This document shows positions 53,116 through 61,964 of a stretch of 64,000 nucleotides of DNA, in pieces (position 1 is the stretch's first letter; each line of letters opens with the position of its first letter). Where the stretch lies: NCBI GenBank assembly GCA_963752585.1, contig CAVVYV010000008.1:1-64000 (forward strand). The letters run 5' to 3'. Position numbers and translations under genes: made by a program. The notes under the pieces were generated by a model. It made no database searches. It was not told the DNA's origin and worked only from the letters and a program-made list of their open reading frames with translations. The DNA is from CAVVYV01 sp963752585 (GTDB taxonomy: Bacteria; Actinomycetota; Thermoleophilia; Solirubrobacterales; 70-9).

Positions 53116-53958
53116 TCAGATTCCCGAGGTGTCGGTGGTCCCCGACGAGCTGGCGCCGCTCACCTGGTCCTCACCGAGGATCACCGCCACCGTCGCCCCC
53201 TCGGAGATGCTTCGGATCTCCGTGCTCATCGGCTGGATGTCCCGGATCCCGACGTCGGCGGCGACCTGCTGGGCGGCCTGCTGGGCGCCCTGAGCGGTCT
53301 CGTCGAACATCACCACGCTGGTGTCGAAGGGAGTCTCGGTGTTGGTCACGGGGCTGGTCTTGTATCCGCCGGGCTTCAGCAGTCCGGCGAACTCGGCGGC
53401 GAGCCCGCCCTGCGCGGTGCTGTTGAGCACGGCCACCTTGGTCTGCTCGATCGCGGCGGGGCCGCTCTTCGCCGCCGGTGAGCTCTCCTCATCGCCGCCC
53501 AGCAGCCGGGTGGCGCCGAACCCGATTCCGGCCAGCAGCAGCAGCGCCCCGACCGTCAGCACCGCGACCGATGGCGTCTCGCGGAACCAGCTCGTCCGGC
53601 CGCCGTCACCGCGGCCGGCGAGCGACGGGCGCGGAGGGCCCTTCCGGCGCTGCTCGAAGCGCTTTCGGCGCTCCGCCGCCTGCCGGGCGAGCTCCGCTCG
53701 GCGAAACGCCTCGCGGTCGCTGGGAGCCGTGGCCGCGGCTGCGGCGGCGGCCTCCTCCGGCTCGCGGGTCGCGACCGCCGCGGCGGCCTCCTCCGGGGTG
53801 GCGTCCGCGGGCACCTCGGATCCCTCGACGAGGAAGCTGGCGTTCTCGCGCAGGCGGCGCACGTCGCGCGCCTGCGCGAAGTACAGGAGGATCAGCACGG
53901 CCAGGCCCAAGAACGCGGCCAGGCCCGCGTAAGAGCCTGCTTCCTGGAGTAGATCCAT
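53116..53958 (-). CDS. LytR C-terminal domain protein, membrane anchored
   Basis: 280 residues. Helix 1 (MDLLQEAGSYAGLAAFLGLAVLILLYFAQARDVRRLRENASFL), an Ala/Glu-rich, largely charged middle (ADATPEEAAAAVATREPEEAAAAAAATAPSD, then a basic stretch AERRKRFEQRRKGPP), helix 2 (VAVLTVGALLLLAGIGFGATRLL), and an outer LytR_C domain: IEQTKVAVLNSTAQGGLAAEFAGLLKPGGYKTSPVTNTETPFDTSVVMFDETAQGAQQAAQQVAADVGIRDIQPM. LytR_C occurs at the ends of cell-wall glycopolymer ligases; here it stands alone. Placed between the capD-like gene and the polymerase. Confidence 0.82.
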   Translation of the reverse strand: MDLLQEAGSYAGLAAFLGLAVLILLYFAQARDVRRLRENASFLVEGSEVPADATPEEAAAAVATREPEEAAAAAAATAPSDREAFRRAELARQAAERRKRFEQRRKGPPRPSLAGRGDGGRTSWFRETPSVAVLTVGALLLLAGIGFGATRLLGGDEESSPAAKSGPAAIEQTKVAVLNSTAQGGLAAEFAGLLKPGGYKTSPVTNTETPFDTSVVMFDETAQGAQQAAQQVAADVGIRDIQPMSTEIRSISEGATVAVILGEDQVSGASSSGTTDTSGI

Positions 53959-54004
53959 GGGGTGCGGCGCGGGATGTTAGTCGGGGTGCGGGCTTGAAGG
54001 CGCG

Positions 54005-55888
54005 TCAGGCGTCGATCCGAAGCGCCGCCTCGCGGCGCTCGTTGACCAGACCGACGGTCTGCTCGGCGAGGTTCGCCTCATCGCCCTCGCGCACCAGCTG
54101 CTCCAGCCTGGCGATCGCCCCCGCCACCCACTCCGGGTCGAGGGGCATCCGCCGCACCGCCCGGACGATCTTGTCCGAGGCGGTCGGCTGCTGGCGCTCG
54201 TCGGAGTTGAAGAGCTCCTCGTGGAGCTTCTCCCCCGGCCTCGGCCCGATCAACTCGACCGCGATGTCGACCTCGGGCTCGTACCCGGCGAGCCGGATCA
54301 TGTTGTGGGCGAGCTCGAGGATCTTCACCGGCTCGCCCATCTCGAGCACGAACACCTCGCCGGTGCCGGCGCCGAGGTCGCCGGCGCGGATCACCAGCTG
54401 GACCGCCTCCGGGATCGTCATGAAGTAGCGGGTCATCTCGGGGTCGGTCACCGTCACCGGCCCGCCGCGCTCGATCTGGCCTCTGAAGATCGGCACGACG
54501 CTCCCCGAGGAAGCGAGGACGTTGCCGAAGCGGACGGTGATGAACCGCGACTGCGGATGGCGATGGCGAGCCGCCTCGACGATCCATTCCGCCATCGCCT
54601 TCGAGGCACCCATCACGGTCCGCGGGTTGACCGCCTTGTCGGTGGAGACGAGGACGAAGCGCTCGCACCCGGCGGCCGCGGCGGTCTCCGCCGTCACTCT
54701 GGTCGCGATCGCGTTGTTGCGAACCGCCTCGAGCGGATTCGACTCCATCAGCGGCACGTGCTTGTAGGCAGCGGCGTGAAAGACGACGTCCGGGTTGAAT
54801 CGCTGCATCACCTCCAGCATCCGATCGGGCTCCTTGCAGTCGGCGAGCACCGACTCGACCCGGGTGAAATGGCGCTCCTCGATCATCTCCCGGTCGATCC
54901 GGAAGAGGTTGTCCTCGGCGTGGTCGAGCATCACCAGCAGCTTCGGGCGCACCCGGGCGATCTGGCGAACCAGCTCGGAGCCAATCGAGCCGCCGGCCCC
55001 GGTGACGAGGACGACCTTCTCCTGGAGGTAGGCGCCGACCCGGTTGAGCTCCATCAGAACCGGCTCGCGGCCGAGCACGTCCTCGACCTGGACCTCGCGC
55101 AGCTGCTTGGTCAGCTGGACGCCGCCACGGAGGAGCTCGAACACGGTCGGCAGGGTGCGGACGTCTACGTCGCGATCGCGGCAGGCGGCGACCACCCGGC
55201 CGCGGAGCTCGCCCGGCGCCGAGGGGATCGCAATCACCACCTCGTCGGGATGGAGCTCGTCGAGGATTCGGTCGATCTCGCCCGTCGTCCCGAGCACCTT
55301 GATCCCGTGCTGGCGCATCCCACGCTTGCGGGGGTCGTCGTCGAGGAAGCCGATCGCCCGGGAGCCGAGGTTTGGGTTGAGCTGAAGCTCGCGGACCACC
55401 ATCTGTCCCCCGGAGCCGGCGCCCACCACCAGCATCCGACGGGCCCTCTCGACGGCCTTGCGGTCGGGCCGCTCGATCACCATCCGTACGAGCAGCCGGG
55501 CGCCCCCGATCATGAAAGTGGTGAGCAGGAAGTCGGTGACCAGGACCGATCGCGGGATCGCCTCGTCGAAGGGCCGCAGCAGATAGAGGCTGATCAGCAG
55601 GATCAGGGTCGAGACAACCGAGGCGCGCACGATATCGACGAAGTCAGGCAGGCGGAAGTAGCGCCACCACTTCTCGTAGAGGCCGAATGCGGCGAAGACG
55701 ATCAGCTTGCCGACGACGACGAACCCGATCGTCACTCCGAGCATCTCCCGGTAGTTCGCGGGCACGCCGCCCTCGGTCTCGAGGAAGCGCAGCCTCCAGG
55801 AGAGGTAGTAGGCGAGAGCGACGAGTACGGCGTCGGCGCCCAACTGCCAAAGCCGCTGCCGGTAGACGGGGTGCTTTAGCCGGTCCAC
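54005..55888 (-). CDS. Nucleotide-sugar 4,6-dehydratase/epimerase, CapD/WbpM type
   Basis: 627 residues from a GTG at 55888. About four N-terminal membrane helices (LWQLGADAVLVALAYYLSWRL and LIVFAAFGLYEKWW and others), a first Rossmann fold (MLVVGAGSGGQMVVREL), and the catalytic SDR domain from VVLVTGAGGSIGSELVRQIA, with STDKAVNPRTVMGASKAMAE carrying Ser-Met-Lys in place of Ser-Tyr-Lys, typical of this family. IRFGNVLASSGSVVPIF-like VRFGNVLASSGSVVPIF and GPRPGEKLHEELF follow. It makes 4-keto-6-deoxy sugar precursors for the polysaccharide. Confidence 0.92.
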   Translation of the reverse strand: MDRLKHPVYRQRLWQLGADAVLVALAYYLSWRLRFLETEGGVPANYREMLGVTIGFVVVGKLIVFAAFGLYEKWWRYFRLPDFVDIVRASVVSTLILLISLYLLRPFDEAIPRSVLVTDFLLTTFMIGGARLLVRMVIERPDRKAVERARRMLVVGAGSGGQMVVRELQLNPNLGSRAIGFLDDDPRKRGMRQHGIKVLGTTGEIDRILDELHPDEVVIAIPSAPGELRGRVVAACRDRDVDVRTLPTVFELLRGGVQLTKQLREVQVEDVLGREPVLMELNRVGAYLQEKVVLVTGAGGSIGSELVRQIARVRPKLLVMLDHAEDNLFRIDREMIEERHFTRVESVLADCKEPDRMLEVMQRFNPDVVFHAAAYKHVPLMESNPLEAVRNNAIATRVTAETAAAAGCERFVLVSTDKAVNPRTVMGASKAMAEWIVEAARHRHPQSRFITVRFGNVLASSGSVVPIFRGQIERGGPVTVTDPEMTRYFMTIPEAVQLVIRAGDLGAGTGEVFVLEMGEPVKILELAHNMIRLAGYEPEVDIAVELIGPRPGEKLHEELFNSDERQQPTASDKIVRAVRRMPLDPEWVAGAIARLEQLVREGDEANLAEQTVGLVNERREAALRIDA

Positions 55889-55979
55889 GCCGCAGCGAGT
55901 CTAGTGCGGGCCGCACGGAGCGGCAAAGAGCCGATTCGCGCGCATACCGGCATGCATCTCGCTACCGTCCCTGCCGCTC

Positions 55980-56660
55980 ATGACCGACTTCATCGTCGAC
56001 CCCCTCGTCAATTTCTGCGTCGACGTGATCGGCGAGATCGGCTACGCCGGGATCTTCCTGCTGATGCTGGTCGAGAGCGCCAACATCCCGATGCCGAGCG
56101 AGGCGACGATGCTGTTCGCCGGCTTCAAGGTCGACGACGGCGAGCTCACCCTGCTCGGGATCACCGCCGCCGGGGTGCTCGGGAACGTGGTCGGCTCATG
56201 GGCCGGCTACGCGATCGGCTACTACGGCCGCGAAGAGCTGCTCGAGCGGCACCACGTCTTCCACGTCAGCAGGAAGCAGATGGCCCGGGTCGAGGGCTGG
56301 TTCGACCGCTACGGCGGGATCACCGTCTTCTTCACCCGGATGCTGCCGATCGTCAGGACCTTTATCTCCACACCGGCCGGCGCCGCCCACATGCCCTTCT
56401 GGCGGTTCACCGCCTACACGGCCGCGGGCTGCATTCCCTGGGTCCTGCTGCTGGGGTTCATCGGCCAGCAGGTCGGCGCCAACTGGGAGGAGTGGAAGGA
56501 CAAGCTCCACTACTTCGACTACGTCGTCGTCGCCGGTCTGATCGGGCTCGGGGTCTACGCGCTGATTCGCTGGCGCCGCGGATCGGGACCGGGCGAGGCC
56601 GAGACCGGCGCCTCACGGGCGGACGCGCGCGGCGAGGCCGAACCCGCCACCGAGGCCTGA
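55980..56660 (+). CDS. DedA-family membrane protein
   Basis: 226 residues, ATG at 55980. Family pattern: GIFLLMLVESANIPMPSEATMLFAGF near the start; VGSWAGYAIGYYGREELLERHHVFHVSRKQMARVEGWFDRYGGITVFFTRMLPIVRTFISTPAGAAHMPFWRFTAYTAAGCIPWVLLLGFIGQQVG with the conserved Glu of PSE and Arg of FTRMLP and PIVRTFIS. Such proteins move lipid carriers such as undecaprenyl phosphate across the membrane. Its stop overlaps the uppP start (TGATG), so the two act in the same carrier-recycling step. Divergent from the capD-like gene. Confidence 0.9.
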   Translation: MTDFIVDPLVNFCVDVIGEIGYAGIFLLMLVESANIPMPSEATMLFAGFKVDDGELTLLGITAAGVLGNVVGSWAGYAIGYYGREELLERHHVFHVSRKQMARVEGWFDRYGGITVFFTRMLPIVRTFISTPAGAAHMPFWRFTAYTAAGCIPWVLLLGFIGQQVGANWEEWKDKLHYFDYVVVAGLIGLGVYALIRWRRGSGPGEAETGASRADARGEAEPATEA

Positions 56661-57626
56661 TGGCGATAAGACCCTCGCGGGCTGCGGTGCTGGGCGCGGT
56701 CCAGGGCCCAGCTGAGCTGATGCCGGTGTCGAGCTCCGCCCACCTGACGCTGATCCCCTGGCTCGCCGACTGGGACTGGGATCGCCAGGACCCGGAGCTG
56801 CGAAAGACGTTCGAGGTCGCGCTGCACGCCGGCGCCGCCGCCGCCCTGCTGGTCGGCCAGCGGCGGGTGATCGCCGAGGAGCTCCGCACCTTCGACCGTC
56901 GGAAGGCGTCCGTGATCGGCCTCTCCTTCCTCCCCGCCGCCGCCTGCGGGGTCGCACTCGAGCGGCCGATCGAGCGCCACTTGGGCGGGCCGCTGCCGAC
57001 CGCGCTCGGGCTCCTGATCGGAGCGGCGGCGATGGCGCTGGCCGACCGCCGGCCGCAGCGCCGCGACGGCGATCGGGCCGACGCCGTCGACGGGCTCGCC
57101 CTCGGCCTCGCCCAGGCGGCGGCGCTCGCCCCCGGGGTCTCGCGCAACGGCGCCACCCTTACCGTCGCCCGCTGGCGTGGCTTCAATCGCCAGCACTCCA
57201 ACCTGCTCTCCCGAACGGTCGCCTTGCCGGTGATCGTCGCCGCGGCGGCGCTCAAGGGATCCCGGCTGCGGCGGCGGGGGCTGCCCGCGGACCAGCGGCC
57301 GGCCTTCATCGCCGGGACCGCCGCCTCGTTCGCCTCGACCCTCGCGTCGCAGGCGCTGATCCGGATGGTCGAGCGGGACAGCTCCCTCGCTCCCTACGCC
57401 GCCTACCGCGCCGGGCTCGCCGGGGTCGTCCTCGCCCGCCTCCTCTACCGGCGGCGCCGGCCCGCTCCCGCTCAGATCCCGCTCGATGGAGACGGCGCCG
57501 GTCCGTCGGCGTCAGCCGCCCGCGAGGCCATGGTGGCAGCCGCTACCAACGGCGATCCGGCGAGCCGGCCGAAGGGCGCCCGAGGCGGAGGCGCCCGGGG
57601 GGCGGCACCCGTGGAGAGACGCTGGG

Positions 57627-57630
<4 letters not shown>
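56660..57630 (+). CDS. uppP: Undecaprenyl-diphosphatase UppP (BacA)
   Basis: Dephosphorylates undecaprenyl diphosphate for reuse. The ATG at 56660 overlaps the dedA stop. MAIRPSRAAVLGAVQGPAELMPVSSSAHLTLIPWL corresponds to the GxxEFLPISSxxH active site, and ALAPGVSRNGATLTVARWRGFNR to PGxSRSG; six or more helices. The core of about 275 residues is complete, but after QIPLDGDGAGPSASA the frame stays open and runs into purM. A TGA overlapping the purM ATG (57628-57630) would be the natural end after one indel near 57530. The far C-terminus is therefore uncertain. Confidence 0.85.
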
Positions 57631-58622
<992 letters not shown>

Positions 58623-58677
58623 CCCCGATTTTCGCTGCGCCCGCGGCCTGGTTGTGCGATACGGTTTCTTCAGGCGC

Positions 58678-58790
58678 TGTCCTGCGCCCAACCTCCGATT
58701 CCGGCGCTCACGCCGCCGGCTGAAGCGGAGGCAAAGGGGGCTAGTGCCCTCGGGATGCCGGTCGATGTTGCCCTTTCGGTGGGGCGTCGT
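58678..58790 (+). other. Candidate structured RNA leader in the purM-DUF4287 gap
   Basis: The 211-base gap holds strong pairing. CCTCCG (58693-58698) pairs with CGGAGG (58727-58732), enclosing the hairpin CCGGCG-CTCA-CGCCGCCGG. Then GGCAAAGGGGGCTAGTGCCC and GATGCCGGTCGATGTTGCC. The order (hairpin, GGCAAAG, second hairpin, GTTGCC) loosely resembles class-I c-di-GMP riboswitches, but the first conserved GCAAACC block is poor. I therefore call only a possible structured leader; a terminator for purM or unrelated GC pairing is as likely. Confidence 0.28.
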
Positions 58791-58833
58791 GAGCGTGAGT
58801 CGCGGGGCCGCCGCCAGTTGAAAGGAGCATCAG

Positions 58834-59514
58834 ATGACCAGGCAGCGATCATTCAAGCGGCTCGTCCGCGCGCGGATGGAAAAGACAGGGCAGAGCTACA
58901 CGGCGGCCCGAGCGATTCTGTTGGCCGCCGAGGAGCCCCAGGGAACCGAGGAGCCGCCGTTGGCGACCTCAGACGAGGCGATCCGCGAGCGGACCGGACG
59001 CGGATGGGAGGAGTGGTTCGACCTGCTCGACGAGTGGGGTGCTGCCGAGCTCCCGCACCGAGATGTCGCCCGCCGAGTCGCCACGGAGCTCGGGATCGAG
59101 CCCCTGAAGTGGGAGGCGCAGGCGGTCACGGTCTCCTACGAGCGAGCCCGCGGACTGCGTGCCGTTGGAGAGCACCCCGACGGTTTCGCGATCACCGCGC
59201 AGAAGACCGTGTCCGTCCCGATCGAGCGGCTCTACGACGCGTTCGTCGATGAGTCAATACGGCGGCGCTGGCTGCCCGATGGCCAGCTCCGCGCCCGCAC
59301 CACTACTAAGCCGAAGTCGGCCCGCTTTGATTGGGGCGAAGACGAGACCCGAGTCAACGTCGTCTTCACCGCGAAGGGCGGCGAGAAGAGCACCGCGGCG
59401 CTCGAGCACGCGCGACTCGCGGATGCGAAGCAGGCCGAGCGGATGAAGGCCCACTGGCGGGAGCGCCTGACCGCGCTTCAGTCGCAGCTCGAGGGAGGTG
59501 AGGTCGATGCCTGA
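58834..59514 (+). CDS. DUF4287 plus SRPBCC-domain protein
   Basis: 226 residues; the ATG at 58834 follows AAAGGAG. N-terminal DUF4287-like region: RSFKRLVRARMEKTGQSYTAARAILLAAEE, then RGWEEWFDLLDEWGAAELPHRDVARRVATELGIEPLKWEAQAVTVSYERARGLRAVGEHPDGF; the second half is an SRPBCC/AHSA1-like module (ITAQKTVSVPIERLYDAFVDESIRRRWLPDGQLRARTTTKPKSARFDWGEDETRVNVVFTAKGGEKSTAALEHARLADAKQAERMKAHWRERLTAL). The two domains together are known in actinobacteria and may bind a small molecule. The next gene overlaps by 8 bases. Confidence 0.8.
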   Translation: MTRQRSFKRLVRARMEKTGQSYTAARAILLAAEEPQGTEEPPLATSDEAIRERTGRGWEEWFDLLDEWGAAELPHRDVARRVATELGIEPLKWEAQAVTVSYERARGLRAVGEHPDGFAITAQKTVSVPIERLYDAFVDESIRRRWLPDGQLRARTTTKPKSARFDWGEDETRVNVVFTAKGGEKSTAALEHARLADAKQAERMKAHWRERLTALQSQLEGGEVDA

Positions 59515-59899
59515 CGTCACCATCCTGGCCGTACTGGCTGCGTCGATCGTGGCGTTCGTGATCGGCGGGACCTACTACGCCGTGCTCGGCGAACAGCTTG
59601 CCGAGGTGAGCGCGGCGGCCGCCGCGGGCGAACAGATGCCGCCCTGGAAGCTCGCCGTCGAGCTCCTCCGCTGCCTGATCATCGCCGCGGTGGTTGCGGG
59701 CCTGGCCTCGCAGGGCGAGATCGATACGTGGACCGGCGGGCTGCTGCTCGGACTGGCGCTCTGGATCGGTTTTCCGGTCGTGCTCTGGGTGGGCGCGATG
59801 ATCCATGAAGGCGCGCCCTTCAAGCTCGCCGCGATCCACGCCGGAGATTGGCTCGTGAAGCTGTTCGCGGTCGCCGTGATCGTGAGCATTTGGCAATAG
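59507..59899 (+). CDS. DUF1761-like membrane protein
   Basis: 130 residues from the ATG at 59507, overlapping the previous gene by eight bases. Four hydrophobic helices: VTILAVLAASIVAFVIGGTYYAVLG, LAVELLRCLIIAAVVAGLASQG, WTGGLLLGLALWIGFPVVLWVGAMIHEG and AAIHAGDWLVKLFAVAVIVSIW. The GGxYYxxLG at the first helix and HAGDW...K at the last match DUF1761. Function unknown; commonly beside AHSA1/DUF4287 genes, which suggests a shared but undefined role. Confidence 0.75.
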   Translation: MPDVTILAVLAASIVAFVIGGTYYAVLGEQLAEVSAAAAAGEQMPPWKLAVELLRCLIIAAVVAGLASQGEIDTWTGGLLLGLALWIGFPVVLWVGAMIHEGAPFKLAAIHAGDWLVKLFAVAVIVSIWQ

Positions 59900-59954
59900 C
59901 GCGCTCGCGGGGCGCCCGCGACTGATGCGGGCGCCCCCGCCTCGCCAAGGGTCC

Positions 59955-60983
59955 CTAGCGCCGGCCGGTGATCGCCCGCTCGAGGACCGCGGCCATCTTC
60001 GCTGCCTGACCGCCGACCTCGTGCTCGGCGGCGGCGCTCCGGGCGGCGGGGTTGGGTGAGGGGAGCGCGGCCGCGCGCTCCAGCGCCGCCGTGATCCCGG
60101 CGGGGTCATCGGGGTCGACCAAGACCCCGGCCTCCGGGGGGACGAACTCAGGCGGGCCGCCGACCGTGGTGGCGATCACGCTTCGCTCCATCGCCATCCC
60201 CTCCAGGGCCGCCTGGCCAAACGGCTCGACCAGCGAGGGCTGGCAGAGGACGTCGCAGGCGGCGATCCACCGCGGGACCTCGGCCTGGGGAATGCGGCCG
60301 CTGATCCGGACCCCGGCGCGGCCCTCGAGCTGATCACGCAGGGGGCCGTCGCCGACGAAGGCGAGCCGGCCGCGGCCAAGCCGCTCGAAAGCATCGGCGA
60401 GCCGGACCACGTTCTTGCGCTCGATCAGCGAGCCGACGCAGAGGAAGGCTGGGCCCTCCCCGTCCCAATCGAGCTCGCGGCGGGCGGGCTCAGTGGGGCG
60501 GGGCGAGAACGACTCCAGGTCGACCCCGCAGTCGGCGATCTCGAGCTTCTCCGCCGCGGCCGGGATCCTCTCGGTGAGCCGGTCGGCGAGCCAGCGCGAG
60601 TTCGCGATCACCCCCGCGGCGCGGCCGACGACCCAGCCGGTCGCGCGGGTGACCCCGGGGATCCGGCCGAGGTTGGCGACGTCCTGGCCGTGGGCCATCA
60701 CCACCAGCGGCGCCATCGCGGCGCGGGCCGCAACCGCGCCCGCTGCCCCGGCGGGAAACAGGAAGTGGGCGAAGACGACGTCGGGATCGGAGCGCTTCGC
60801 CGCCGCCCTCGCCTCGGCGGTCAGCCGCGCGTACTTGGTCGGCGGCCCGCCCCGGCGACTGATCGAGGCGACCTCGACCTCGTGCCCGAGCTCCTCGAGC
60901 TCCTTGGTGAGGGGGACCAGGAAGCTCCCCAGATCAGGGTTCGCCTCGCTGGGCCACATCTGGGTGACGAGGAGGATCCGCAT
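59955..60983 (-). CDS. Glycosyltransferase, GT4 type
   Basis: 342 residues if begun at the ATG at 60983 (MRILLVTQMWPSEANPDLGSFLVPLTKELEELGHEVEVAS); a start at 61016 adds 11 residues. Acceptor domain: VVFAHFLFPAGAAGAVAARAAMAPLVVMAHGQDVANL, then VIANSRWLADRL. Donor domain: AFLCVGSLIERKNVVRLADAFERLG, LAFVGDGPLRDQLEG, SGRIPQAEVPRWIAACDVLCQPSLVEPFGQAALEGMAMERSVIATTVGGPPEFV, with the classical E-x7-E (EPFGQAALE). The FGQAALEGMA block is typical of the GT4 family. It is apart from the main polysaccharide locus. Confidence 0.9.
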   Translation of the reverse strand: MRILLVTQMWPSEANPDLGSFLVPLTKELEELGHEVEVASISRRGGPPTKYARLTAEARAAAKRSDPDVVFAHFLFPAGAAGAVAARAAMAPLVVMAHGQDVANLGRIPGVTRATGWVVGRAAGVIANSRWLADRLTERIPAAAEKLEIADCGVDLESFSPRPTEPARRELDWDGEGPAFLCVGSLIERKNVVRLADAFERLGRGRLAFVGDGPLRDQLEGRAGVRISGRIPQAEVPRWIAACDVLCQPSLVEPFGQAALEGMAMERSVIATTVGGPPEFVPPEAGVLVDPDDPAGITAALERAAALPSPNPAARSAAAEHEVGGQAAKMAAVLERAITGRR

Positions 60984-61025
60984 CGGGCGGACTCTGCCAG
61001 CTAAGGCGGTTCCCATCCGGCCGTC

Positions 61026-61909
61026 CTAGGCCGGTTCCCAAAGCGTCCCGGTTAGCGCCGTCACCGGCTTCAGCTTCCAATCCCGCGCCAGGGCCCAGAG
61101 CTCCGCCTCGACCACCGGGCCCGCCCGGTCACAGAGGACCTCGAGCTCCCGGGTGGCGCAGCGGCCGAACCGGCGAACCGCCTCCAGGGGCTCTAGCTCG
61201 CCCTCGTTCACCTGCTTCGCCCCGGCAGCGAGCGCTGCCTCGCGGAGGGCCGGATATGAGCGGGCGTTACCCCAGACGCCGTGACGGGACCCGTCATCGG
61301 CGATGAACAGTGCCGACGGAGAAGCCGATCCGCTCCTTTCCCTCCGTCCGCCGCACCGCGCCAGCCTCCCGCGCCTCCGGCGGCGGGTTCCGAACCTCGT
61401 CGAGATCTGCCGCGAACGCCTCAGTGATCGCCTCGGAGAAGAGGTCGATCTCGAACTTGCGGCGATCGAGGCGCGCCTGGCCCGCCACCGCCAGCAGGGA
61501 CTCGGGGTGATCGAGCTTCCGGCGCTCGAACATGATCCCCTCGCGGACCACGGCGCAGGTAGCTGTAGCCCGCCTCCCATCCCTGCTCGCAGGCAGCCTT
61601 CACCGCCTGGCAGGCCGGGTAGGTGGAGCTCAGCGGGGCCTCGGTCCAGATCCTCGGGTCAATCGGCATCTCGCTCGCGGCGGCGACGTCGAGCCAGTGT
61701 GAGATCAGGTCGGCGAAGCAGTCCGGGCCATTGCCGATCCCGCCCTCCTCGTCGCGATAGTCGCGGCCGTAGCGGCGCGCCAATCCGCCCATCACCCAGG
61801 TGAACTCGAGCTCGCCCTCGAACTCCCAGAGCAGCCGCCGCAGGGCGGGCTCGGCAGCCCACGACCAGGGGCAGGCGGGATCGGAGTAGGACCGGACCTG
61901 TGTAGGCAT
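61026..61909 (-). CDS. DsbA-family (thioredoxin-fold) protein, single-Cys active site (frameshifted)
   Basis: About 295 residues, ATG at 61909: MPTQVRSYSDPACPWSWAAEPALRRLLWEFEGELEFTWVMGGLAR. The active site reads CPWSW, with one Cys rather than CXXC. Then ISHWLDVAAASEMPIDPRIWTEAPLSSTYPACQAVKAACEQG; after an indel near 61555 REGIMFERRKLDHPESLLAVAGQARLDRRKFEIDLFSEAITEAFAADLDEVRNP; after another near 61315 FPSALFIADDGSRHGVWG, the cis-Pro loop region; a C-terminal helical domain to GTLWEPA. Related to FrnE-like/DsbA proteins. Divergent from the kinase across 55 bases. Confidence 0.75.
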
Positions 61910-61964
61910 GATTCGGGTGAAAGCTCTCAGAGCGAGTGAGGCGCCAAGTCGAAAATAGCGAGAG

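Noticed and set aside
54221..55879. Plus-strand 552-codon frame opposite the CapD-like gene
   Set aside because: Antisense shadow: composition rich in His/Asp/Leu/Arg, with no domain, while the minus strand encodes a full conserved enzyme.
58623..58833. Cyclic-di-AMP (ydaO) or glycine riboswitch
   Set aside because: The core conserved blocks of these families are not found in order; only general hairpins are seen.
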